Shown here piece after piece: positions 8,060-19,564 of a stretch of DNA of 64,000 nt. Position numbers and translations under genes: made by a program. The DNA is taken from the NCBI GenBank assembly GCA_003142815.1, contig PLNP01000006.1, positions 81,840 to 145,839 on the forward strand, in the 5' to 3' direction. The notes below the pieces were generated by a model that searched no databases, was not told the DNA's origin, and worked only from the letters and a program-made list of their open reading frames with translations. This DNA is from Rhodanobacteraceae bacterium. GTDB taxonomy: Bacteria > Pseudomonadota > Gammaproteobacteria > Xanthomonadales > Rhodanobacteraceae. Position 1 is the stretch's first letter; each line of letters opens with the position of its first letter.

Positions 8060-9135
8060 GGGCTTTCCTCGAGTGTCTCAAGCAGTTTGCGCACCGGCGC
8101 GGGCAGGCCGAGCACGCTGAATTGTCCGTGCGAATACCAGTCGCGATCGGGATCGTCGGCGACGCGGTTTGCGATCGGCGTGCCGGTGAACAAGAGCGGC
8201 GTCACCTGCAGATGATAGTGGCTGAACGTGTGCACGAAGCGATCGAGCGCGATCGTCGTATCGACGCGGACGGCGTAACGCTCGTGCAGGTGATCTGGTG
8301 CCGATGCGCCATTGTCCATTTCAGGAAGGCTCCACAAACGCGCCCATACGCCGGTCGGTGGCCGGCGTTCGAGCAGCACGCGGCCTTGCGCGTCGCGCAC
8401 GATCAGCATCGTCGTCGCACGTGTCGGCAGTGCACGCTTGGGCTTCGCTTCGGGCAGTGCGGCGGTCAGCCCTTCGCTCAGCGCAACGCAAGCGGACGAC
8501 ACCGGGCACCGCGCGCACTGCGGGCGCGAGCGTGTGCATAGCGTCGCCCCGAGATCCATGATCGCTTGCGTGTAGTCGGCGACTCGCTCGTGAGGCGTGT
8601 GCTGTTCGGCGTGTTGCCAGAGCGTTTTCTGTGTCGCCGAAGCGCCGGGCCAGCTGCGCACGCCATGCCAGCGCGCGAGGACGCGGCGCACGTTGCCATC
8701 GAGAATCGCGTGGGGCTCGCCGGCCGTCTGGGCGAGGATCGCCGCCGCGGTCGAGCGGCCGATGCCGGGCAGGGCGGACAGCTCATCGATGTTGCGCGGC
8801 AGAGCGCCATCGTGCTGATCGACGCAGATCTGCGCGGCGCGTTGCAAATTGCGCGCGCGGCTGTAGTAGCCAAGTCCGGACCACAACGCGAGCACGCGAT
8901 CCTCGGGCGCGGCGGCGACGCTGGCCAGCGTCGGCAGCGCGCCGACGAAGCGCTCGAAGTACGGGATCACCGTGCGCACCTGGGTCTGCTGCAGCATGAC
9001 TTCGCTCAGCCAGACGCGGTAAGGCGTGCGTTCGCGCTGCCAGGGCAGATCCTTGCGACCGTGTTGGTCGAACCATGCGAGCAGCGCCTCTGCGAAGCGG
9101 TCCGGTGCGGTTGGAGCGGGGGCGCGCGCGGTCAT
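8035..9135 (-). CDS. mutY: A/G-specific adenine glycosylase MutY
   Basis: A 366-residue base-excision repair enzyme that removes adenine mispaired with 8-oxoguanine. Visible features are the catalytic-glutamate helix in '[19 protein letters not shown]', the helix-hairpin-helix [12 protein letters not shown], and the 4Fe-4S loop C-x6-C-x2-C-x5-C in '[17 protein letters not shown]'. A C-terminal NUDIX-like domain follows, beginning at [18 protein letters not shown], which recognises 8-oxoG. The start ATG overlaps the stop of the AsmA-like gene by 4 bases, placing it in the operon ftsY, asmA-like, mutY, yggX. Confidence 0.97.
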   Translation of the reverse strand: MTARAPAPTAPDRFAEALLAWFDQHGRKDLPWQRERTPYRVWLSEVMLQQTQVRTVIPYFERFVGALPTLASVAAAPEDRVLALWSGLGYYSRARNLQRAAQICVDQHDGALPRNIDELSALPGIGRSTAAAILAQTAGEPHAILDGNVRRVLARWHGVRSWPGASATQKTLWQHAEQHTPHERVADYTQAIMDLGATLCTRSRPQCARCPVSSACVALSEGLTAALPEAKPKRALPTRATTMLIVRDAQGRVLLERRPPTGVWARLWSLPEMDNGASAPDHLHERYAVRVDTTIALDRFVHTFSHYHLQVTPLLFTGTPIANRVADDPDRDWYSHGQFSVLGLPAPVRKLLETLEESPWPATSTA

Positions 9136-9836
9136 TGCTGCGCGGATGCCGACGGTTTGGCTGGCGCGCCGTCATCGCGTATGTCGACACGCACGTCGTC
9201 CAGATGCGTCGCGCCGAATTGAATCGAGGATGCTGCCGCAGTGCCGTTGAGCGGCGGGATCAGCAGTGTCGAGCCGGATTTCGTGTCGATCTTCGCCAGC
9301 CATGCAGCGAGATCGCCGGCGCTGGCGAAGGTCATGTTGACGCCTTGTGCGATCGGCTTGCCGTCTGATGCGATCGTGGCGTCAGTCACGCGCAGCGAAA
9401 AGCGTACATCGGGAGGGGCGCCAGTCGAGGGCGGGCGCGCTGCGAACCATGCGGAGAATGCATCGAGATCAAGCATTGGCTTGACCAGATCGATGCGTTC
9501 GATGTCGTAGCGATCCGCCCACAAAGTGCGCCACGGCGCGACGACATCGAGCGACTCGGCATCGAGAAATGCCGCACTCGCGCCATGCGCGCGGAGCGCC
9601 GGGTGCGGCAGCACGAGATGCAGGTTCGGTGTGAAGGAGAAGCTCGCGACGCCGCGGATCGCCAAGTCGGCGCCGAGCACGTCGCGAGTCTTGTCGATGA
9701 GCAGCGCGGTCAGTTTTTCCGGCTGCATGAAATGGCGCAGCACGATCGCACCGCAGCCAACTATCAATAGCAGCGAGAGCATCGCGATCAGCCAGCGTCG
9801 GCTGCGAAGCGCACGCTTCACTTCCGGCTCAACCAT
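9132..9836 (-). CDS. AsmA-like membrane protein
   Basis: A 234-residue protein with a basic N-terminus, one membrane anchor at residues 15-35 (LIAMLSLLLIVGCGAIVL) and a periplasmic domain. It begins with 'LLIDKTRDVLGADLAIRGV' and SFTPNLHLVLPHPAL, typical of the AsmA N-terminal region. Full AsmA proteins are 600 residues or more and belong to the bridge-like lipid-transport group. This one is short, so it may be a stand-alone AsmA-N module. The ATG at 9836 overlaps the end of ftsY by 8 bases, and its stop overlaps mutY by 4 bases. A longer start at 9917 would be antisense-like noise inside ftsY. Confidence 0.75.
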   Translation of the reverse strand: MVEPEVKRALRSRRWLIAMLSLLLIVGCGAIVLRHFMQPEKLTALLIDKTRDVLGADLAIRGVASFSFTPNLHLVLPHPALRAHGASAAFLDAESLDVVAPWRTLWADRYDIERIDLVKPMLDLDAFSAWFAARPPSTGAPPDVRFSLRVTDATIASDGKPIAQGVNMTFASAGDLAAWLAKIDTKSGSTLLIPPLNGTAAASSIQFGATHLDDVRVDIRDDGAPAKPSASAQQ

Positions 9837-10938
9837 TGCCCGCAAGAGTCGCCGGCAACAGGCCGTCAACAAAAGCCGCGGCATCGAACACACGCAGATC
9901 CTCCGCGCTTTCGCCAAGTCCGACGTAGCGGATCGGCAAGCCGAATTCGCGCGCGAGTGCGAACACGATGCCGCCTTTCGCGGTACCGTCGAGCTTGGTC
10001 ACGACGAGGCCACTGACGCCGATTGATTGCTGGAACTGACGCACCTGGCTGATCGCGTTCTGGCCGGTGGTGCCATCGATGACGAGTAGTGCTTCGTGCG
10101 GCGCGTCGGCATCGAGCTTGCCGAGCACGCGGCGGATCTTCGCGAGTTCATCCATCAGGCCGGACTGCGTGTGCAGGCGGCCGGCGGTGTCGGCGATCAG
10201 CACATCGGTGCCGCGCGAGCGCGCAGTCTGCAGCGCGTCGAAGATCACGCTGGCCGAGTCCGAACCGGAACTTTGCGCGATCACCGGCACGTTGTTGCGC
10301 ACGCCCCATGTCTGCAACTGCTCGACCGCTGCGGCGCGGAACGTGTCGCCGGCCGCGAGGAGCACGCTGCGGCCTTCGCTGCGGAAGCGCCAGGCGAGCT
10401 TGCCGATCGTGGTGGTTTTGCCCACACCGTTGACGCCGACCATCAACAACACGAACGGTTTGCGGCCGCCGACATCGAGCGGGCGCTCGACCGGTTGCAG
10501 CCGCGCGATCAGTTCGCTGCGTAGCGCGCCGAGCAATGCGTTGACGTCGGTGAACTCGCGCTTGTTGATGCGCGCGCGCAGTCGCTCGATGAGTTCATTC
10601 GCGGTCGCGATGCCGACATCGGCGGTGATCAAGCACGTTTCGAGCTCATCGAGGAACGCATCGTCGAGCACCGGGTTGCGCGTGAACAGTGACGACAGGC
10701 CGCGCGCGAAACCGCTGCCGGAGAGGCGCTCGCGCCATGATCGTTTCGCGAGCGGCACGGCGGTTTCGACTGCTGCTTGGGTGGTCGATGGCGCGTCGGC
10801 GATCGTTTCGGGGGGCAGCTCAACCGCGATTTCGGCGCTCGGCGATGCGACCTCCGGTGGGAGAATCTCGATCTCCATGGGCGCACTTTCCATGGCCTCT
10901 TCCCTGGCCGGCGCTTTTTTCTTCCAGAACTTCAGCAT
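9829..10938 (-). CDS. ftsY: signal recognition particle receptor FtsY
   Basis: A 369-residue SRP GTPase that docks ribosome-SRP complexes at the membrane. A ~70-residue acidic/alanine-rich A domain is followed by the N domain and the G domain. G1 is GVNGVGKTTTIGKLA, the DTFRAAAVEQL insertion-box motif follows, G3 is DTAGRL, and G4 is TKLDGTAKGG. Length is normal for a proteobacterial FtsY with a short A domain. It is divergent from rsmD, an arrangement common in this order, and leads the minus-strand mutY operon. Confidence 0.97.
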   Translation of the reverse strand: MLKFWKKKAPAREEAMESAPMEIEILPPEVASPSAEIAVELPPETIADAPSTTQAAVETAVPLAKRSWRERLSGSGFARGLSSLFTRNPVLDDAFLDELETCLITADVGIATANELIERLRARINKREFTDVNALLGALRSELIARLQPVERPLDVGGRKPFVLLMVGVNGVGKTTTIGKLAWRFRSEGRSVLLAAGDTFRAAAVEQLQTWGVRNNVPVIAQSSGSDSASVIFDALQTARSRGTDVLIADTAGRLHTQSGLMDELAKIRRVLGKLDADAPHEALLVIDGTTGQNAISQVRQFQQSIGVSGLVVTKLDGTAKGGIVFALAREFGLPIRYVGLGESAEDLRVFDAAAFVDGLLPATLAGNG

Positions 10939-11006
10939 CGCAAACGAATTCGGAGAGAATGCAGGCCTTCATGCTAACACCCGGGTCGGAGCGGCAACGC
11001 GCACAG
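10939..11006. promoter_or_regulatory. divergent ftsY / rsmD intergenic region
   Basis: Sixty-eight bases separate the ftsY start (minus) from the rsmD start (plus) and must carry both promoters. A relatively A-rich patch (GCAAACGAATTCGGAGAGAA) sits near the ftsY start. No clear sigma-70 pair can be claimed by eye. Confidence 0.4.
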
Positions 11007-11603
11007 ATGGCGAAAACACATCCAAAATCCGCCGCAGGAAGTCTGCGCATCGTCGCTGGCAACCTGCGTGGCTCGCGGCTCGGCGTGCCGGACGTCAAAG
11101 ACTTGCGGCCGACTTCAGATCGCGTGCGTGAGACGGTGTTCAATTGGCTCGCGCCGGTCATAGTCGGTGCGCGTTGTCTGGATCTTTACGCTGGCACCGG
11201 CGCGCTCGGGATCGAAGCGCTGTCGCGCGGCGCCGCACACTGTGTCTTCGTCGAACGCGAGCGGGGCTTGTGCGAGCTGCTGCGGAAGAACCTGGCCCGC
11301 CTGCGCGTTACGGATGCGCGCGTGGTCAACGACGATGCGCAAGGGTTCCTGGCTGCGCCCGTTCCGGCAGAGGCGTTCGATCTGGTCTTCCTCGATCCGC
11401 CATTCTCGGCGAACCTTTGGACAGCCACGGCGTTGCGGCTGGAGCAGGCCGGCTGGCTGTGCGCCGGCGCGTATGTTTACGTCGAGACGCCGGCGGACGC
11501 GGTTTTCGAGCCGCCAGCCGGCTGGAGTCCGTATCGCGAGGGGCACGCGGGCGCGGTGCGCTTCGCGCTGTATCGTCGCCTCGCGCCCGATCCGCTAAGC
11601 TAG
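11007..11603 (+). CDS. rsmD: 16S rRNA (guanine966-N2)-methyltransferase RsmD
   Basis: A 198-residue SAM-dependent methyltransferase for G966 of 16S rRNA. It has 'RIVAGNLRGSRL', the SAM loop LDLYAGTGALGIEALSRGA, and the catalytic LDPPF motif (residues about 129-133), which fits the D/N-PP-F/Y rule for amino-group methylation. The ATG at 11007 begins the conserved N-terminus; a further in-frame ATG at 10971 is possible. coaD follows after 30 bases in the common rsmD-coaD arrangement. Confidence 0.95.
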   Translation: MAKTHPKSAAGSLRIVAGNLRGSRLGVPDVKDLRPTSDRVRETVFNWLAPVIVGARCLDLYAGTGALGIEALSRGAAHCVFVERERGLCELLRKNLARLRVTDARVVNDDAQGFLAAPVPAEAFDLVFLDPPFSANLWTATALRLEQAGWLCAGAYVYVETPADAVFEPPAGWSPYREGHAGAVRFALYRRLAPDPLS

Positions 11604-12406
<803 letters not shown>

Positions 12407-12424
12407 AAGCAGAGGTAAAACATC

Positions 12425-12937
12425 ATGCGCAACATTTTTTCGATCATTGCCCTCGTGTGTATCGCGACTCTCGGATTGAGCGCGTGCGACCAAGGTGAAA
12501 AAGCCCAGACGGAAGCGGCCGCTGAGCAAAAGCCGGCGGTCGTTCCGATGCCGACCAGTGCGACCGACAAGAACGCGTGGAAGCAGTATCTGGTCCAGGT
12601 GGTCACCGCGAACATGCAGGGCGTCAAGAGCAATCATCCGTATATGTATTTCGTACCCGGCGGCGATGACGATGCCGCGCAGGGCGAGCGCAGCAACCAG
12701 CTCGACAACGTCAAGAACGTCGTGGCGCGCGGCGTGCTGCCGGGCAACATGATGGCGTTCGGCGGCCCGGACTCGAAGATCACCGCGCAGTTGGTCACCG
12801 ACGCGTTCAAAAATGCGCAGGCGGGCTCCTTCAAGGATGTCGTGATCCTGTTCATCGGCGTGCCCGCCGAGGCCGATGGTGTCAAGCAGGCACTGGCGAG
12901 TTCCGGTGCGGATGTGCGTTTCTTCGAGGCGAAGTAG
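12425..12937 (+). CDS. hypothetical lipoprotein
   Basis: A 170-residue protein with a lipoprotein signal (MRNIFSIIALVCIATLGLSAC, lipobox LSAC, cysteine 21), an alanine/glutamate linker, and a folded domain with 'YMYFVPGGDDDAAQGERSNQ', GNMMAFGGPDSK and FKDVVILFIGVPAEADGVKQAL. The aspartate at +2 after the cysteine (C-D-Q) would, by the E. coli Lol rule, favour inner-membrane retention. I do not recognise the family. The ATG has AGAGG 8 bases upstream. Confidence 0.7.
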   Translation: MRNIFSIIALVCIATLGLSACDQGEKAQTEAAAEQKPAVVPMPTSATDKNAWKQYLVQVVTANMQGVKSNHPYMYFVPGGDDDAAQGERSNQLDNVKNVVARGVLPGNMMAFGGPDSKITAQLVTDAFKNAQAGSFKDVVILFIGVPAEADGVKQALASSGADVRFFEAK

Positions 12938-12945
12938 GGGTAGAG

Positions 12946-15141
<2,196 letters not shown>

Positions 15142-15189
15142 GGCTGCCTCGGATCGTGCATCGACAATCTTCCATTCCGTTCGTGCTGA

Positions 15190-15285
15190 TCCTTCGACAG
15201 GCTCAGGACAGGGTACGCTTCGCGTATCGAAGCACGGACGGCACGATGTCCGTTCACTCTTCGATACCTCAGGGCGAACGGAAGG
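15190..15285. repeat. palindromic 'CTTCGACAGGCTCAGGACAGG' intergenic repeat
   Basis: This lies in the 172-base gap between ggt and the MBL gene. It contains CCTTCGACAGGCTCAGGACA, an inner palindrome GGTACGCTTCGCGTATCGAAG, and the partner words TTCGATACCTCAGGGCGAAC. It is the same word family as the inverted repeat at 38.1 kb. Confidence 0.6.
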
Positions 15286-15313
15286 GAAATTCACTACAAC
15301 TCACAGCACTCAA

Positions 15314-16180
15314 ATGAAACTCTGGTCCATCCTCGGCAACTCCCAGAAACTCGATGGCGGCGCGATGTTTGGCAACGTGCCGCGCGAGATGTGGGAAAAG
15401 TGGATCACGCCGGATGCACAGAATCGCATCCCGCTCGCGTGCCGTTGCCTGCTCGTCGAGGGGCTCAACGGCAAGACCGTGCTGTTCGAGACGGGTATCG
15501 GCGCGTTCTTTGAACCCAAGCTGCGCGAGCGTTATGGCGTCGTCGAGGATCGTCATGTGCTGCTGGAGTCGCTGCAGGCGGCGGGCTTCGCGCACGAACA
15601 CATCGATGCGGTGGTGCTTTCGCATCTGCATTTCGACCATGCCGGCGGTTTGCTCGCCGCATGGCAGGAAAGCGAGCCGCCGCGCCTGCTGTTCCCGAAC
15701 GCGAACTACATCGTCGGCGAGGAATGCTGGCAGCGCGCATTGAATCCGCATCCGCGCGATCGCGCCTCGTTCATCGCGCCGTTGCAACCGCTGCTTGAAG
15801 CGTCCGGCCGGCTCGAACGCGTGCAGGGCGTGCACTCGCTGACGCTCGGCATGCAGGTTCGTTTCAGTTATTCGAACGGGCATACGCCGGGTTTGATGCT
15901 CGCCGAGATCGCGTCTGGCGAAGGCGGCGGCATCGTGTTCTGCGCGGATCTGATTCCGGGCCGAGCGTGGCTGCACCTACCGGTCACGATGGGCTATGAC
16001 CGCTATCCGGAACTCCTGATCGACGAGAAGCGCGCTTTTCTCGAGGACAAGCTCGCGCGCAACGTACGTCTGTTTTTTACCCATGACGCCGAGTGCGCGA
16101 GCGCACGCGTGACGCGCGACGCAAAAGGCCGCTTCGAGGCGATCGACGAACGCGCCGAACTCGTCGGCGAGGTGGCTTGA
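15314..16180 (+). CDS. MBL-fold metallohydrolase
   Basis: A 288-residue metallo-beta-lactamase-fold hydrolase. The zinc site motif H-x-H-x-D-H is seen in '[11 protein letters not shown]', with further ligands expected from '[11 protein letters not shown]', the FCADLIPG aspartate, and FFTHD near the C-terminus. This arrangement resembles the lactonase/arylesterase-like MBL group. The substrate cannot be told from sequence. No signal peptide is seen, so it is cytoplasmic. Its TGA shares a base with the ATG of the TMEM43-like gene, indicating co-translation. Confidence 0.85.
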   Translation: MKLWSILGNSQKLDGGAMFGNVPREMWEKWITPDAQNRIPLACRCLLVEGLNGKTVLFETGIGAFFEPKLRERYGVVEDRHVLLESLQAAGFAHEHIDAVVLSHLHFDHAGGLLAAWQESEPPRLLFPNANYIVGEECWQRALNPHPRDRASFIAPLQPLLEASGRLERVQGVHSLTLGMQVRFSYSNGHTPGLMLAEIASGEGGGIVFCADLIPGRAWLHLPVTMGYDRYPELLIDEKRAFLEDKLARNVRLFFTHDAECASARVTRDAKGRFEAIDERAELVGEVA

Positions 16181-16902
16181 TGAAACGCAAACGCGGCAGT
16201 CGCACGCCGGTACTGCTGGTCACGTTGCTGGTGGTCGCCGTGCTCGCGGGCGCCGGCTGGTTCTTGCTGCATCGGTGGCCGCATTCGGCACCGCTGTGGC
16301 CGGTCGCGACAGCAACGAAACCGGCGCCGACCACGCCGGTCGAGGTGGCGGGCGATCACGTCGATCCCGGCAACGAAGGCCGCAGCGTAGTCGTCAGTGG
16401 TGCATTGCATGTGACCGGGCAGGCGCGCGACAGCGAGCTCGGCATCAGCGCGGATGCAGTCGCCTTGCTGCGTCAGGTCGAAATGCGCCAATGGAGCGAG
16501 AAGTGCGCCGCAGCCGCGTGCGACTATGCGTTGATCTGGTCGGCCACGCCGATCGACTGGCACGCGTTCCGCGATCGCAACGGCCATGAAAACTCGATGC
16601 CGTTTCCGCTTTCGAGCCAGCGCTTTCTCGCTACCGACGTGCGTCTGGGCGCGTTCCATGTGGATGCGGCACTGGCTGCCGCCGCCGCCGAGCCGGTCGC
16701 GTATCCGGTTCATGTCGCACAACTGCCGCCGAATCTTGCAGCGACATTCCGAGAGCAGGACGGCGTTCTCTACACCGGTGCATCGGGCAGCCATCCCGTT
16801 GCCGGCGACCTTCGCATCAGCTATCGGATCGTGCCCGCGGGCGAGCAGCGCCTGAGCGGCTTGCAGAGTGGCGATCGCCTGAACGCGCAGGCGTCACACT
16901 GA
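16180..16902 (+). CDS. TMEM43-like membrane-anchored protein
   Basis: A 240-residue protein with a basic N-terminus, one membrane helix (residues about 10-29, LLVTLLVVAVLAGAGWFLL) and a periplasmic domain. 'NEGRSVVVSGALHV' and VALLRQVEMRQWSE match the conserved core of the TMEM43/LUMA family. Family members usually have several C-terminal membrane helices. Here the protein ends after the soluble domain, which makes it a short form. It is coupled to the MBL hydrolase by a TGATG overlap. Function in bacteria is unknown. Confidence 0.7.
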   Translation: MKRKRGSRTPVLLVTLLVVAVLAGAGWFLLHRWPHSAPLWPVATATKPAPTTPVEVAGDHVDPGNEGRSVVVSGALHVTGQARDSELGISADAVALLRQVEMRQWSEKCAAAACDYALIWSATPIDWHAFRDRNGHENSMPFPLSSQRFLATDVRLGAFHVDAALAAAAAEPVAYPVHVAQLPPNLAATFREQDGVLYTGASGSHPVAGDLRISYRIVPAGEQRLSGLQSGDRLNAQASH

Positions 16903-16930
16903 ATCGCGTTATTCAAACCTGGGGAAAGTC

Positions 16931-17332
16931 ATGCACATCACTGGAATCTACGTCGCTCTCGCAACCTTGCTGGTGCTGATCCTCGCCGGGCGTGTCTCGA
17001 CCGGTCGGGGCACCACGAAGGTAGGTATCGGCGACGGCGGCGATCATGAGCTCCTGAAACGCATCCGCGCGCATGCGAATGCAGTCGAGAACCTGCCGTT
17101 GGCGCTGCTGCTGTTGCTGATGCTGGAACTCAACCAGACCCAGCCGCTGTGGCTGCATGTGTTCGGCTGCGTGCTGATCGTCGGCCGCATCCTGCATGCG
17201 ATTGGACTATCGCGCTCGTCGAAGGAAAGCATCGGCCGTTTTCTCGGCACGCTGCTGACCTGGGGCGTGATGCTGGTGATGGCGCTGCTGTTGCTCTGGC
17301 AGTGGTTCGCGTGGACCGCGACCGCGCATTGA
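16931..17332 (+). CDS. MAPEG family membrane protein
   Basis: A 133-residue protein with four predicted membrane helices and the MAPEG signature R-x-H-x-N-x-x-EN in 'RIRAHANAVENLPLAL'. Bacterial MAPEG members (YecN-like) are integral membrane proteins related to microsomal glutathione transferases. Glutathione-dependent activity is inferred from the family only. The ATG has a GGGGAAAG stretch upstream. Confidence 0.88.
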   Translation: MHITGIYVALATLLVLILAGRVSTGRGTTKVGIGDGGDHELLKRIRAHANAVENLPLALLLLLMLELNQTQPLWLHVFGCVLIVGRILHAIGLSRSSKESIGRFLGTLLTWGVMLVMALLLLWQWFAWTATAH

Positions 17333-17334
17333 TG

Positions 17335-17428
17335 TCGCGGCTGCGCCTACAGACAGCGCAGAAACGATACCGTGCGACCGCGCGTTTGTAGGAGCGGCGC
17401 AGCCGCGACCGGAACGTCCCCCGGTCGC
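17335..17428. repeat. REP-type inverted pair between convergent genes
   Basis: 17387-17408 (TGTAGGAGCGGCGCAGCCGCGA) and the inverted relative at 17335-17351 (TCGCGGCTGCGCCTACA) form a REP pair of the GTAGGAGCGGC type. A further 8-bp stem, GCGACCGG...CCGGTCGC (17405-17412 with 17421-17428), follows. It lies between the ends of the MAPEG and NUDIX genes and could act as a bidirectional transcript end. Confidence 0.75.
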
Positions 17429-17435
17429 GAAACGC

Positions 17436-17981
17436 TCAGGCTTTGCCGCCGAATAGCGCCTCGCCGTTTTCGAGCAGGTACAGGCCCGCGAACATCTTCG
17501 GATCGACCGAGTAGCCGGCACGGATCTTCTCGACCAACCATGCGGCGGCTTCGCGACGCGGAACTTCGTGGACGAGGATATCCTCGGTTTTATCGCCGCC
17601 GCCCGCGTGGATACGGCTGAGATCCCAGGCGCGCACGAACGCGAGGATTTCATTGCTCATACCGGCCGAAGTCGGGCCGGCCATCAGGAATTCGATGCGG
17701 CCAGCGCGATAGCCGGTTTCCTCGATAAGTTCGCGATGCGCGGCGTCGACCGCGCTTTCGGCGGAACTTGTCGCGACGTCGCCGACCAGGCCGGCCGGCA
17801 TCTCGATCGTCATGCATTCGATCGCCGGGCGCTCCTGCTCGACGAAAAGGATGCGGTCCTCGGGCGTTACCGCGATGATCATGACGCCGCCGCCGGGGTT
17901 CGTGCGCTCGGCGTATTCCCAGCGGCCGCGGCGCTTCAGGCGCAGCCACTTTCCGTTGCAAAGCGTTTCCGTTTCGGTCAT
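17436..17981 (-). CDS. NUDIX hydrolase, ADP-ribose pyrophosphatase-like
   Basis: A 181-residue NUDIX enzyme. The Nudix box G-x5-E-x7-R-E-U-x-E-E-x-G-U is present as GLVGDV...ESAVDAAHRELIEETGY. Features before it, 'RILFVEQERPAIECMTIEMP', resemble the ADP-ribose pyrophosphatase group (NudF-like), which hydrolyses ADP-ribose to AMP and ribose-5-phosphate. The ATG at 17981 is preferred over an in-frame start 30 codons upstream, which would add basic residues unlike the family. It is divergent from the TPR/propeller gene. Confidence 0.82.
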   Translation of the reverse strand: MTETETLCNGKWLRLKRRGRWEYAERTNPGGGVMIIAVTPEDRILFVEQERPAIECMTIEMPAGLVGDVATSSAESAVDAAHRELIEETGYRAGRIEFLMAGPTSAGMSNEILAFVRAWDLSRIHAGGGDKTEDILVHEVPRREAAAWLVEKIRAGYSVDPKMFAGLYLLENGEALFGGKA

Positions 17982-18056
17982 GGTAGGGGGATTTCCCTGA
18001 ATTTTTTTGCGCACGGCCGGTCTGCGAATGTCCGCCAAGCTTGCGAGGTATCGACG

Positions 18057-19541
18057 ATGAAGATCAAGCAAATTCTATGCATATTCGCTTGCAGCGCGAT
18101 TGCATCCGTGGCGATCGCGCAGCAGGCGCCTGGTGCTGGCGGGGCGGAGCTCGACCCGGCCACGCTTACCGAGGCGCAAATCGCCCATACGCAGGTTCCG
18201 CAGGCGCTGTATCGGCTCGCCGCCCTCTACAAGAAGGGCGGCGACTATGAACGTCTGGCCTGGACGTTGCAGCGCTTGACCGCGCTGCAGCCCAATGTCG
18301 GCGACCTCAAACTCGCGCTGGCGACGACCTATGCGCTGCAGGGCGAGAAGACCAAGACCTACGACCTGCTGCTCGCGATGCAGAAGGAAGGCTACGCCTA
18401 CGATCTGGCGAACAATCCGAATTTTGCCAAGGTCGCCGACACCAAAGTCTGGACGTACATCACCGACAACCTCAGCGCGAGCCTGAAACCGTTCGGCGAA
18501 GGCAAGGTCGCGTTCACGCTGCCCAAGGGCGACACCCTGTTCGAGTCGCTGGTTTTCGATCCGAAGCGCCAGCAATTCCTGGTCGGCAGCGTGCGCGAGG
18601 GCAAGATCCATCTCGTCGACAAGAACGGCAAGCTCGCGGAGTTCATCGCGCCGAATGCGGAAAACGGCCTTTGGAGCGTTTACGCGATGGCCGCCGATCC
18701 GGCCGATGATGCGCTCTACGTCGCCAGCACGGCATCGGTTTATTTCAAGGGCTTCACCCAGGCCGACTACGGCAACGCCGGCGTGTTCAAGTTCAAGTTG
18801 TCGACCGGCAAGCTCGAAGCCAAGTATCTGCTGACGCCGGACGCGCGCGTGACCGCGCAAACGTTGTCGAGCATTGCGGTCGGCAAGAACGGCCTGGTGT
18901 TCGCGGCCGATGGTCTGCGCAACATCATTTATCGCCTCGATGGCGGCGCGCTGAAACCGATGGTCGAAAATCCGCGGCTGACCAGCCTGCGTGGCATGGC
19001 GGTCAGCGATGACGGCAAGACCCTCTATTTCGCCGACTACGCACTCGGCCTCTTTGGTGTGGATCTCGCGGCCGGCAAGGGTTTCGATCTTCAATACGAC
19101 CCGGCCAAGCTCGCGCTCGGTGGCATCGATGGCGTGTACTGGTACGACGGCACGCTGACCCTGATCCAGAACGGCATGTCGCCGCATCGCGTGATCCGCC
19201 TGACCCTGAGCGCGGACGGACAGAGGGTGACCCGCGCGATGCCGCTGGATGCGGCCAATCCCGCGTTCGGCCTGCCGACCTATGGCGCGATCGATGGCGA
19301 TGGACTGTACTTCGTCGCGAACAGCCAGAAGAACCAATACGATTCCTACGGAAGCCCGAAGGAAAGCGCAAAACTCGAGCCGGTGCGCGTGTTTCGCAGC
19401 AACCTGCGCTTCGCGTGGGACAAGGGCGGCATCGAGATGCCGGCGGCTCTCGCGAAGCCGGCGCCGTTGAATACGTTCAAGCCGGGCACAGGCGTGTTCA
19501 AGAGCGTCGAAGGCGGTTCGGAGTCGGTGACCGGCAACTGA
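18057..19541 (+). CDS. secreted TPR / SMP-30-like beta-propeller protein
   Basis: A 494-residue protein with a signal peptide (MKIKQILCIFACSAIASVAIA), then a TPR region at about residues 45-120 ('ALYRLAALYKKGGDYERLAW', 'LKLALATTYALQGEKTKTYD'). A long C-terminal part has repeated strand patterns typical of a six-bladed propeller: 'LVFDPKRQQFLVGSVREGKI', 'LSSIAVGKNGLVFAADGLRN' and 'GMAVSDDGKTLYFADYALGL'. This resembles SMP-30/gluconolactonase or NHL folds. A periplasmic location is likely. The ATG at 18057 has GAGG upstream and starts the signal peptide. Catalytic activity is not established. A repeat end (GGTTGCAGTACTA) follows the stop. Confidence 0.72.
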   Translation: MKIKQILCIFACSAIASVAIAQQAPGAGGAELDPATLTEAQIAHTQVPQALYRLAALYKKGGDYERLAWTLQRLTALQPNVGDLKLALATTYALQGEKTKTYDLLLAMQKEGYAYDLANNPNFAKVADTKVWTYITDNLSASLKPFGEGKVAFTLPKGDTLFESLVFDPKRQQFLVGSVREGKIHLVDKNGKLAEFIAPNAENGLWSVYAMAADPADDALYVASTASVYFKGFTQADYGNAGVFKFKLSTGKLEAKYLLTPDARVTAQTLSSIAVGKNGLVFAADGLRNIIYRLDGGALKPMVENPRLTSLRGMAVSDDGKTLYFADYALGLFGVDLAAGKGFDLQYDPAKLALGGIDGVYWYDGTLTLIQNGMSPHRVIRLTLSADGQRVTRAMPLDAANPAFGLPTYGAIDGDGLYFVANSQKNQYDSYGSPKESAKLEPVRVFRSNLRFAWDKGGIEMPAALAKPAPLNTFKPGTGVFKSVEGGSESVTGN

Positions 19542-19546
19542 GTCGC

Positions 19547-19561
19547 CGGTTGCAGTACTAG
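19547..19561. repeat. isolated terminal repeat of the GGTTGCAGTACTAG element
   Basis: Fourteen bases, GGTTGCAGTACTAG, just after the propeller gene stop match the right terminal inverted repeat of the element at 41735-41897. No partner arm is seen here, so it is probably a solo remnant. Confidence 0.45.
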
Positions 19562-19564
19562 GCC

